From Nanohaloarchaea archaeon PL-Br10_U2g5 (GTDB taxonomy: Archaea > Halobacteriota > Halobacteria > Halobacteriales > Haloferacaceae): DNA of 6,703 nt. The stretch's first letter is position 1. Each line of letters begins with the position of its first letter. Of this stretch, positions 1 through 5,515 are shown piece by piece. A model generated the notes under the pieces. That model saw only the letters and a list, made by a program, of their open reading frames with translations, searched no databases and was not told the origin of the DNA. The stretch spans positions 1-6,703 of the forward strand of contig LKMY01000090.1 of the NCBI GenBank assembly GCA_001564205.1, given 5' to 3'. A program made the translations under genes and the position numbers.

Positions 1-394
1 ATCCAACGTAGGTGTCGAGATCCACTGCATGCTCTCCTTTTGCTCGGCATAAATACACCCCCTTCCCGTTCTCTTCGACGAGGAGATTAACTAGCTCTCC
101 AGAACGCTTCGCCAACTTCGAAACTTCCGGTTCGGAAATTTTGTGAAGATCCATCTTACTTCGCGTATAGCCACCGAGATCAAGGAATTTCAGACTGAGG
201 CGGTACTCGTCAGACTCCTGAATGACGTATCCGTACTCCTGTAACGTGCTGAGGTGATTGTGAATTGCACTTTTGCCCATGTCGAGTTCATCCGTGAGAT
301 CGGTTAGCCGCGCTCCGTTCTGCCGTTTCAGCTCTTCAATAATAGATAACGTCTTCTCAGTTGTTCGGACCGGATGTTTCGCTTTTTGACTCAT
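1..394 (-). CDS. IclR-family transcriptional regulator, N-terminal part (3' end outside window)
   Basis: Reading the minus strand from the ATG at 394-392 gives 131 open codons to the window edge, starting [20 protein letters not shown]. Residues about 12-68 form a winged helix-turn-helix: helices at 14-24 and 29-38, a recognition helix around [19 protein letters not shown] (39-57), then a wing. [13 protein letters not shown] (64-76) is the linker typical of haloarchaeal IclR proteins, and the start of the effector-binding domain follows (about 83 onward, including [20 protein letters not shown] at 103-122). Full IclR proteins are about 250 residues, so roughly half is missing. Family knowledge: these are usually ligand-controlled regulators of small catabolic operons. 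Its divergent partner is the VOC gene at 614. The gene is poorer in G+C than its neighbours: hand counts give 28/60 at 241-300 against 41/60 at 4501-4560. The IclR assignment is firm; the effector and targets are unknown. Confidence 0.9.
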   Translation of the reverse strand, partial: MSQKAKHPVRTTEKTLSIIEELKRQNGARLTDLTDELDMGKSAIHNHLSTLQEYGYVIQESDEYRLSLKFLDLGGYTRSKMDLHKISEPEVSKLAKRSGELVNLLVEENGKGVYLCRAKGEHAVDLDTYVG

Positions 395-419
395 ACCTCG
401 CCGCTTGATTCTGTTCACC

Positions 420-426
420 AATAAAG
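420..426 (-). promoter_or_regulatory. Probable TATA box of the IclR gene
   Basis: On the minus strand the bases read CTTTATT, centred about 29 bases before the IclR start at 394. This matches the distance expected for a leaderless haloarchaeal transcript. The wider stretch 420-450 is A/T-rich and no good Shine-Dalgarno is placed before the start. Confidence 0.5.
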
Positions 427-484
427 CTTGTTCTGAAATAGAAAACATAGCTACGTAAGCGGTCTGCGTTTCTCACGACAGACG

Positions 485-500
485 CCGTTGCTGACAACGG
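485..500. repeat. Inverted repeat with T-run in the IclR-VOC intergenic region
   Basis: CCGTTG-CTGA-CAACGG is a perfect 6-base inverted repeat with a 4-base loop, followed on the plus strand by ATTTTT (501-506). It lies about 90 bases before the IclR start and 115 bases before the VOC start. The shape resembles an intrinsic terminator, but no plus-strand gene ends just before it. A regulator site for the divergent pair is an alternative. No function is shown. Confidence 0.35.
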
Positions 501-580
501 ATTTTTGTGTTCCGCCTGATCTACGCCCCGCGTGGGTGGCTCCCCGAGCGGTTCCGAATCAGCACCTCAAAACCGAGGCA

Positions 581-589
581 AATTCTTTT
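581..589 (+). promoter_or_regulatory. Probable TATA box of the VOC gene
   Basis: AATTCTTTT is centred about 29 bases before the ATG at 614 in an otherwise G+C-rich stretch. The spacing fits a leaderless transcript starting at or next to that ATG. It supports 614 as the start rather than an upstream in-frame TTG at 488. Confidence 0.45.
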
Positions 590-613
590 GCTCTGCCACT
601 CCCTCGAGCGAGT

Positions 614-1006
614 ATGGAAGTCACCGGAATCGATCATATCGTTCTGTACGCGACCGACATCGAACACAGTTGTACGTTCTACGCCGATATCCTCGACGTC
701 GCCGTGGTCGAGGAATTCGATAACGGCCGTGTCGCCCTCTCGTTTGGAACGACCAAGCTCAATCTCCATCCCGCCGGGGATGAGTACATTCCTCACGCGG
801 CCGAACCCACGCCCGGAGCGGCAGATTTCTGCTTGATTGTTGACGAACCGATCGAGAGCGTTGAGCAACAGATCGAGAAAGCCGGTGTGGAGATCGCCGA
901 AGGGCCGGTCCGGAAAGTCGGGGCACGTGGACCGATGCAGTCGGTCTACGTCCATGACCCGGACGGAAACCTCGTAGAGTTTGCCCGCTACGAGGGCCAA
1001 GACTGA
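614..1006 (+). CDS. VOC-superfamily (glyoxalase/bleomycin resistance-like) protein, GLOD5-like
   Basis: 130 residues, one VOC domain made of two beta-alpha-beta-beta-beta modules. Module 1 begins with GIDHIVLYATDIEHSCTFYA (5-24), carrying the conserved His8, and ends at KLNLHP (48-53) with His52. Module 2 begins at DFCLIVDE (71-78) and ends with the hallmark DPDGNLVEF (115-123) carrying Glu122. His8, His52 and Glu122 are candidate metal ligands. The order NLHP, AAxPxPG and EGPVxxxGAxGP resembles the glyoxalase-domain-containing protein 5 group. VOC proteins use a bound metal for isomerase, lyase, dioxygenase or thiol-transfer reactions, and the substrate here cannot be read from sequence. An in-frame TTG at 488 would add 42 residues, but these are low-complexity and overlap the likely promoter, so the ATG at 614 was chosen. 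It is divergent from the IclR gene and 218 bases before an MFS gene on the same strand. Confidence 0.88.
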   Translation: MEVTGIDHIVLYATDIEHSCTFYADILDVAVVEEFDNGRVALSFGTTKLNLHPAGDEYIPHAAEPTPGAADFCLIVDEPIESVEQQIEKAGVEIAEGPVRKVGARGPMQSVYVHDPDGNLVEFARYEGQD

Positions 1007-1224
1007 CAGCGGTTGCCGTGGTTACGTGTCGGCATCGCTAGACGTTGTCGCCCTGTCCGCAGCGTTCGCTCGACGCTTCAGTAACTTTGTCTAACTGCTC
1101 GACGAGTCTGGTTCATCGCTGTCACAGGGCTCGGTTCGGTCGTTAGCAGTGCGTTACGTCGCCCCGCTGCCGATTCTACTGTGGAGGAACTGTACTCCAT
1201 TCGTCGCTCTCTAACAACATCATT

Positions 1225-2508
1225 ATGGTTCTGTACGCGCAACTGATGTCTAGAATGGTTAGCCCGTTTAAACGGATTATGAACGTTTCGAGGCCTCGAG
1301 TAGTCGGCCCGATTTCAGTCGCTCACGGCATAAACGAGTTCTTCTCCATCGTCATCCCGCCGATTATCCCCCTGTTGGTCGCCGATCTCGGAATCTCGTA
1401 CGGGCAGGCCGGTTTTCTGGTCACGATCTTCTTTATTATGTACTCGCTTTTTCAGCTTCCTGCGGGGATTCTCGCCGATTGGATCGGGAAACGACGGATC
1501 ATGCTTGTCGGGCTCCTCGGAATGTCGGGCGGAATTCTCCTCGCAAGCCTGGCTACCAGCTACGAAATGCTACTGGTAGCACAGGCGATTACCGGCATCA
1601 GCGGTAGCACCTTTCACCCGACAGGGATGTCTCTCATTAGTGACGTCGAAACGGAGGACACCGAAGGAAAAGCGATGGGCGTGTTCGGCTTTGGAGGTGC
1701 CCTCGGAACGATGTCTGCCCCGTTAGTCGTTGGCGGGCTGGCAGCGATCGCCGGCTGGCGTGTGGCGCTCGCTGGTGGCGCCCTGCTCGGAATCGCCGTG
1801 ACGCTGTCGAGCATCCCGTTTTTGGCCTCTTCGGAGAGCACCTCTTCTCAATCCGCTCGAACCGACGGCGGTCGGCCCTCCAGACTTCGGGGAGCAGTTC
1901 GGTCCGTCAAAGGGGCAGTAAACGTCCCTCTCAGCCGTGGGATCGTCCTACTGTTTCTGTTAACGCTGATACTCTCCCTCCAGCATCGAGCGATACAGAC
2001 ATATACGACAGCCTACATTACCGCGGAAAGCGGCGCCTCAGTATCGGTCGGAAATCTAGCATTTTTCGCGCTGTTGCTCGGTGGCAGCGTCTCCTCACTC
2101 TGGGCGGGTGATCTCGCCGATCGGTTCAACCGAGAGCTGCTTGGGCTGGTCGCCGCCATTGCTACCGCCGTCCTAGTCGGTGCCACGCTGCTTGTCAGTC
2201 AACTGCTCGGCGAACTACCGTTCGAGGTGCTTCTCATCGTTCTGAGCGTTTGGTTCGCAATTATTGGTGTACTGATGTACGCCAGTTATCCCATCAAAAA
2301 TGCAATGGTTTCAGAGAAGGCCAACGAGGAGTACAGCGGGAGTTTATTCGGGATTATTCAGACGGCTTCGGCTATGGGGAGTGCGACCGGTCCGGCACTG
2401 TTCGGCGTACTCGCGACGCGCTGGGGCGTAGTAGCCGCGTTCCCGGCGATCGCAGGTGTAAGCGTCGTGTTAGCGGTGTTATTCCTGCTACTGATGGGAC
2501 TCGACTGA
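1225..2508 (+). CDS. MFS transporter, 12 predicted membrane helices
   Basis: 427 residues in two six-helix halves. The first half runs from about residue 29 to 200; the hydrophilic, Ser- and Arg-rich loop at 201-237 is the usual central loop; helices resume at about 238. MFS motif A appears as GILADWIGKRRIM (81-93) between helices 2 and 3, with a second copy at GDLADRFNRE (295-304). STFHPTGMS (128-136) resembles the Phe-His-Pro motif of the fosmidomycin-resistance-like (Fsr) branch of MFS. The protein would act in the cytoplasmic membrane as a proton- or sodium-coupled exporter or importer; the substrate is unknown. The start is uncertain: Met codons at residues 1, 8, 11 and 19 are all possible, and no clear TATA box lies 27 bases before the first. 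Its neighbours suggest transport of a small organic acid or efflux of a metabolite, but that is inference from position. Confidence 0.88.
   Translation: MVLYAQLMSRMVSPFKRIMNVSRPRVVGPISVAHGINEFFSIVIPPIIPLLVADLGISYGQAGFLVTIFFIMYSLFQLPAGILADWIGKRRIMLVGLLGMSGGILLASLATSYEMLLVAQAITGISGSTFHPTGMSLISDVETEDTEGKAMGVFGFGGALGTMSAPLVVGGLAAIAGWRVALAGGALLGIAVTLSSIPFLASSESTSSQSARTDGGRPSRLRGAVRSVKGAVNVPLSRGIVLLFLLTLILSLQHRAIQTYTTAYITAESGASVSVGNLAFFALLLGGSVSSLWAGDLADRFNRELLGLVAAIATAVLVGATLLVSQLLGELPFEVLLIVLSVWFAIIGVLMYASYPIKNAMVSEKANEEYSGSLFGIIQTASAMGSATGPALFGVLATRWGVVAAFPAIAGVSVVLAVLFLLLMGLD
1264..1275. repeat. 12-base perfect palindrome in the 5' part of the first MFS gene
   Basis: CCGTTTAAACGG reads identically on both strands and falls at codons 14-17 of the longest reading of the MFS gene. 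If translation in fact starts at the Met at 1279, the element would sit just before the gene. It could be a protein-binding site or chance. Confidence 0.3.
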
Positions 2509-2632
2509 GGAGCGTTGGCGTTGGAATCCCGCACAGGCGCTGTTTCGTCCCGAGTGGTTTCGAATCAGTTCTGGAAACAACAAGAACGGCTATATCAGTC
2601 GCTGACCGGCGGATAAAACACAGAGCAGACAG

Positions 2633-2640
2633 CTTTACTT
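2633..2640 (+). promoter_or_regulatory. Probable TATA box of the small membrane protein gene
   Basis: CTTTACTT is centred about 30 bases before the ATG at 2667, the layout seen at other starts in this window. A second A/T-rich element (CTATATC, 2590-2596) is too far upstream for a leaderless start at 2667. No ribosome-binding site is seen. Confidence 0.4.
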
Positions 2641-2666
2641 CAGCTGCTGCGGTATTCGATGACAGT

Positions 2667-2897
2667 ATGGCAAACAGTATGCCGGACGATTCAGACGCCG
2701 GTGGACGCACAGAGCGCGTCTTCGAGGATACGATCACGATGTTACTCGCAGCGATCGGAATGATCGCTATTGCCGTCGGATTCCTCGGTATCCTCTTGAC
2801 CGATGCAACACTAACCGACTTCGACTCGATTTATGCAGCGTTGGCCGTACTGGGACTCGGGTGTTATGTCGTTTTGAAGCTTCGACAAGCGATCTGA
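2667..2897 (+). CDS. Small two-helix membrane protein, unrecognised
   Basis: 76 residues. The N-terminus (1-22) is hydrophilic and acidic. A first hydrophobic segment lies at about 24-45 (TMLLAAIGMIAIAVGFLGIL), a short acidic loop TDATLTDFDS at 45-54, and a second segment at about 55-70 (IYAALAVLGLGCYVV), ending in a basic tail KLRQAI. This predicts two membrane helices with both ends on the same side. I recognise no family. The frame stays open upstream to 2250, but that part runs antisense-like through another frame of the MFS gene and is not credible protein. The ATG at 2667 is supported by the TATA-like element at 2633; the ATG at 2679 (Met5) is an alternative. It lies 158 bases after the MFS gene on the same strand, so it could be its partner or an independent gene. 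It is convergent with the glycerate kinase gene (53-base gap). Confidence 0.72.
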   Translation: MANSMPDDSDAGGRTERVFEDTITMLLAAIGMIAIAVGFLGILLTDATLTDFDSIYAALAVLGLGCYVVLKLRQAI

Positions 2898-2950
2898 AGC
2901 CGCTATCACCCCGCCACTCTATCAGCGAACCGCCTTGCACCGCCTGTAGA

Positions 2951-4300
2951 TCACGGAGATTCCTCGTCGATTACGATGACGCGAAGATCGTTGACGTTCG
3001 TGCCGGTTTTCCCGGTGAAAATGAGCCCGTCGCGACGCTTGAGCAGCGGGTACACATCGTTTTCGAACAGCGCATCTCGGACGTCTTCGTCGACCTGTCG
3101 TATCGAATCAACGATCCCGCCGGCCGCATCGGTCGGCCCATCGATACCATCAGTATCGACCGCAGCGACAGTGATCCCGTCGATATCGAGCTCGGCGGCA
3201 CAGCCGAGTGCATACTCCTGATTCGGTCCACCCGTCCCATCACCGCTTACGGTAACAGTGGTTTCGCCGCCGGAGATGAGAACGGCCGGCGGCTCGATCG
3301 GGTTTCCGGTCGCTCGCACCTCTTCTGCGATGGCGGCGGCCGTCTTCGCTGCTTCGCTGGACTCTCCACGAATCCTCGATGAGAGAATCAGGGTCCCGTA
3401 CCTCGTCTCTGATACACGCTCTTTTGCGGCGTCGATCGCCGTCATCCCGTCGGCGACGATGTGATGATCGATGCGCTCGAATACCGGGTCGTTCGCTGTC
3501 GGCGTTTCTGAGAAGTCACCGTTTACGCCCCGCTCGAGTCGCTCTCGAACAGCGTCAGGGACGGTGACGTCGTATCGATCGAGAACCGCGATCGCATCGG
3601 TGAAGGTCGACTGATCGGGGACGAACGGGCCGCTTGCGATCACATCGAGGTCGTTCCCGACGACGTCCGAGAGAACGAGACACGCGACCGTCGCCGGCGA
3701 AGCGGCCCGTGCAAGTAGCCCTCCTTTCAGTGTCGAGAGATGCTTCCGAACGGCGTTGATCTCGTGGATCGTCGCGCCGCTCTCGAGTAATTGCGTTGTC
3801 GTCTCCTGTAGCTCCTCGATCCCGATCCCGTCTGCGGGCGCAGCGAGTAGTGCACTTCCGCCACCGGTTATCGCACCCAGGATGAGTGTGTCTGTCCCCG
3901 CGTTTCGGGCCTGTTCGAGGATCGCTCGCGTGTTCTCAACACCGTTCTCGCTCGGCACAGGGTGGTCGCCTCGGCGTACTGCCACTCGGTTGCTTTCCGT
4001 GACCGCGTTCGTGACGACGACCCCACCGTCGAGGTGATCGCCGAGGATTTCCTCGAGTTCGACGACGACCTGTCCCGCAGCTTTTCCACCGCCGAGGACG
4101 ATCAGTTCCGAAAACTCTGAAAGGTCGTAGCTCGACTCGTGGATCCGAAGCACTCCCTCGTCGAGCGTAACCGCATCTTGTATCACCCGGCGAGGATGTG
4201 CGGCGTCGATACCGGCGGTGAGACAGTCGAGCGCGAGTTCGCGTCTCGACGAGGTCGAAAGCGCATCGTAATTAGTGATGACTGCGTGAGAGTCGCTCAT
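2951..4300 (-). CDS. Glycerate 2-kinase, MOFRL / DUF4147 family
   Basis: 449 residues, the usual length of this family. It would phosphorylate D-glycerate with ATP to 2-phosphoglycerate in the cytoplasm. Family landmarks occur in order: VLGGGKAAG (68-76) with Lys73 in the nucleotide/substrate region; GAITGGGSALL (142-152); EINAVRKHLSTLKGGLLA (180-197); LSDVVGNDLDVIASGP (210-225); the MOFRL block ISGGETTVTVSGDGTGGPNQ (342-361); DTDGIDGPTDAAGG (382-395); and the C-terminal TGKTGTNVNDL (429-439). All expected motifs are intact. The ATG at 4300-4298 is the only early Met and lies a normal distance before RELALDCLTAG (20-30), where homologues begin. The gene is divergent from the tartronate semialdehyde reductase-type gene, with 139 bases between them. 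That pairing supports glycerate as substrate over other hydroxy acids. An alternative is a related hydroxypyruvate/glycerate enzyme of the same family, since older annotations often use that name. Confidence 0.92.
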   Translation of the reverse strand: MSDSHAVITNYDALSTSSRRELALDCLTAGIDAAHPRRVIQDAVTLDEGVLRIHESSYDLSEFSELIVLGGGKAAGQVVVELEEILGDHLDGGVVVTNAVTESNRVAVRRGDHPVPSENGVENTRAILEQARNAGTDTLILGAITGGGSALLAAPADGIGIEELQETTTQLLESGATIHEINAVRKHLSTLKGGLLARAASPATVACLVLSDVVGNDLDVIASGPFVPDQSTFTDAIAVLDRYDVTVPDAVRERLERGVNGDFSETPTANDPVFERIDHHIVADGMTAIDAAKERVSETRYGTLILSSRIRGESSEAAKTAAAIAEEVRATGNPIEPPAVLISGGETTVTVSGDGTGGPNQEYALGCAAELDIDGITVAAVDTDGIDGPTDAAGGIVDSIRQVDEDVRDALFENDVYPLLKRRDGLIFTGKTGTNVNDLRVIVIDEESP

Positions 4301-4325
4301 ACTGAACGGGTATATCTGGGTGGAA

Positions 4326-4334
4326 GCAAAAAGC
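4326..4334 (-). promoter_or_regulatory. Possible TATA-like element of the glycerate kinase gene
   Basis: On the minus strand the bases read GCTTTTTGC, 26-34 bases before the start at 4300, which is the distance seen for other genes here. A stronger-looking TATATC-type element (4311-4316) is only 11-16 bases from the start codon, so it would place transcription inside the gene. The choice is therefore uncertain. Five-base arms TGGGT (4317-4321) and ACCCA (4336-4340) flank the T-rich element. Confidence 0.35.
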
Positions 4335-4401
4335 TACCCATGGCGTCGCTGTCGCCCGAAGCGCCTACAGACCAGTTTGGATACGTCACGCAATCCGAAG
4401 C

Positions 4402-4416
4402 GTAGAAATTTATATC
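4402..4416 (+). promoter_or_regulatory. Promoter (BRE and TATA box) of the tartronate semialdehyde reductase-type gene
   Basis: TTTATATC (4409-4416) is a near-ideal archaeal TATA box centred about 27 bases before the ATG at 4440. It is preceded by a purine-rich GTAGAAA (4402-4408) in the position of the TFB-recognition element. Spacing predicts a leaderless transcript beginning at or within a base or two of the ATG. This is the clearest promoter in the window. Confidence 0.75.
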
Positions 4417-4421
4417 CCTTC

Positions 4422-4436
4422 AGCTCACAGTGAGCT
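4422..4436. promoter_or_regulatory. 15-base perfect inverted repeat, probable operator
   Basis: AGCTCAC-A-GTGAGCT has 7-base arms around one central base. It lies between the TATA box (ends 4416) and the start codon (4440). A protein bound there would block or modulate initiation of the reductase gene. The arms match no other site seen in the window. The binding regulator is unknown; the IclR protein at 1-394 is one candidate by proximity only. Confidence 0.55.
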
Positions 4437-4439
4437 ACC

Positions 4440-5351
4440 ATGTCGCGAACGACAGTCGGCTTTATCGGACTCGGAATCATGGGCCTTTCGATGGCCAAAA
4501 ACCTCGTTGACGCGGGCTATCCCGTCGTGGGTCACAATCGCTCGGACGCGCCGACGGCAGAGCTCGTCGAGTACGGTGGGAGAGACGGCGGTTCGCCCGC
4601 TGGTGTCTCCGAGCAAAGTGATGTCGTCTTGCTATGCTTGCCCGACTCACCGGACGTCGAGAACGTCGTTCTCGGCGATGGGGAAGAGGAACAGCCGGTT
4701 CTCGATGGACTGAGTGACGGAATGACGGTTATCGACCATTCGACGATATCGCCGACAGTAACGGAAGAGATAGCCGAGCGTCTTGCAGGCGTCGGCGTCG
4801 ACATGCTCGATGCGCCGATTTCGGGTGGCGATGAGGGGGCCAGAGACGGAACGCTCTCGATCATGGTCGGCGGCGACGAGGATGTCCTCGACGCGCACAT
4901 GGATATTCTCGAGGTGATGGGTGAGACGATTACCCACTGTGGCCCGAACGGCGCGGGGCAGACAACGAAGGCCTGCAATCAGATCGTCGTCGCCGCACAG
5001 ATGGTTGGTGTGAGCGAGGCGCTCGTGTTCGCGAATCAAGTCGGTGCAGATCTCGAAGCCGTTGTGGATGCGATCAGTGGCGGTGCAGCGGGCTGTTGGA
5101 CGCTGGATAACCGTGCTCCGAACATGATAAACGGCGAGTTCGAACCCGGCTTCTTCGCCGAGTATCAGTACAAAGACCTCCGCATCGCTACCGATGCGGG
5201 AGCGGCGTTCGGTGCACCTATGCCTCAGACCGCGCTTGCACACGAACTCTACAAAACGATGGTACAGAACGGAATGGGGAAGGATTGCAACTCCGGCGTG
5301 ATGCAGGTTCTAGAGATGATGGCCGGAGAGTCGGTCGCTGCTGACGACTGA
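4440..5351 (+). CDS. 2-hydroxy-3-oxopropionate (tartronate semialdehyde) reductase / 3-hydroxyisobutyrate dehydrogenase family
   Basis: 303 residues, the normal family length. It opens with the Rossmann-fold dinucleotide-binding signature VGFIGLGIMGLSMAKNL (6-22). The strand-2 end GHNRSD (31-36) has Arg34, which in this superfamily often favours NADP(H). The substrate-binding block DAPISGGDEGARDGTLSIMV (124-143) is complete. GAGQTTKACNQ (171-181) carries the presumed catalytic Lys177. CWTLDNRAPNM (219-229) and KDLRIA (245-250) match the C-terminal helical domain. The reaction would be reversible oxidation of D-glycerate to tartronate semialdehyde; 3-hydroxyisobutyrate is the main alternative substrate. 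Divergence from a glycerate 2-kinase gene favours the glycerate reading. The protein is soluble and cytoplasmic. The ATG at 4440 is set by the TATA box at 4409 and by the position of the Rossmann motif. The gene converges on the Usp gene with 158 bases between them. Confidence 0.9.
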   Translation: MSRTTVGFIGLGIMGLSMAKNLVDAGYPVVGHNRSDAPTAELVEYGGRDGGSPAGVSEQSDVVLLCLPDSPDVENVVLGDGEEEQPVLDGLSDGMTVIDHSTISPTVTEEIAERLAGVGVDMLDAPISGGDEGARDGTLSIMVGGDEDVLDAHMDILEVMGETITHCGPNGAGQTTKACNQIVVAAQMVGVSEALVFANQVGADLEAVVDAISGGAAGCWTLDNRAPNMINGEFEPGFFAEYQYKDLRIATDAGAAFGAPMPQTALAHELYKTMVQNGMGKDCNSGVMQVLEMMAGESVAADD

Positions 5352-5456
5352 GGACCGATAGAACCGCTGAACGTCGGCAGACCCCAGACCGAGCAGCGAT
5401 GCGCGGTCGGTGCACCAACACTATCGAACGCAACACCGACAGGAGCGTATCCGCGC

Positions 5457-5515
5457 GTCAGGACACATCAGGATACTGAACGGTCAGGACGCATCAGGAG
5501 ACTGAATATTCAGGG
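5457..5515. repeat. 26-base tandem duplication with five TCAGG boxes
   Basis: Copies at 5457-5480 and 5483-5506 match at 22 of 24 positions, giving a 26-base period. Each copy contains TCAGGA twice, and a further TCAGGG follows at 5510. The five boxes start at 5458, 5468, 5484, 5494 and 5510, an alternating 10/16-base spacing. The array lies between the convergent ends of the reductase and Usp genes, and the last box overlaps the Usp stop codon (5512-5510). It may be a slippage duplication, a transcription end region or a binding array; none is shown. Confidence 0.6.
5502..5513. repeat. 12-base perfect palindrome over the Usp stop codon
   Basis: CTGAATATTCAG is identical on both strands and includes the stop codon of the Usp gene (5512-5510). 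The junction between the two tandem copies upstream has the related form CTGA-N4-TCAG (5476-5487). Confidence 0.4.

Noticed and set aside
488..613. Extension of the VOC protein by 42 residues from an upstream TTG.
   Set aside because: The added residues are not domain-like, the VOC fold begins right after the ATG at 614, and the likely TATA box (581-589) lies inside the extension.
1068..1104. Direct repeat GCTCGACG at 1068-1075 and 1097-1104 between the VOC and MFS genes.
   Set aside because: Eight bases in G+C-rich DNA with CGA-type words is likely by chance, and the position matches no promoter element.
2250..2666. Long upstream extension of the small membrane protein frame.
   Set aside because: Most of it overlaps the MFS gene in another phase, and its translation is Arg/Gly-rich without any domain. 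Only the part from 2667 looks like protein.
2861..4037. Several plus-strand open frames opposite the glycerate kinase gene.
   Set aside because: They have no motifs, and the minus strand encodes an intact 449-residue enzyme. Long antisense frames are common in G+C-rich archaeal DNA.
4311..4316. TATATC as the TATA box of the glycerate kinase gene.
   Set aside because: It is only 11-16 bases from the start codon, so transcription would begin inside the gene. A T-rich element at 4326-4334 is better placed.
4532..5243. Two minus-strand open frames opposite the reductase gene.
   Set aside because: They are Ser/Pro/Thr- or Arg/His-rich with no motif, whereas the plus strand carries complete family signatures.
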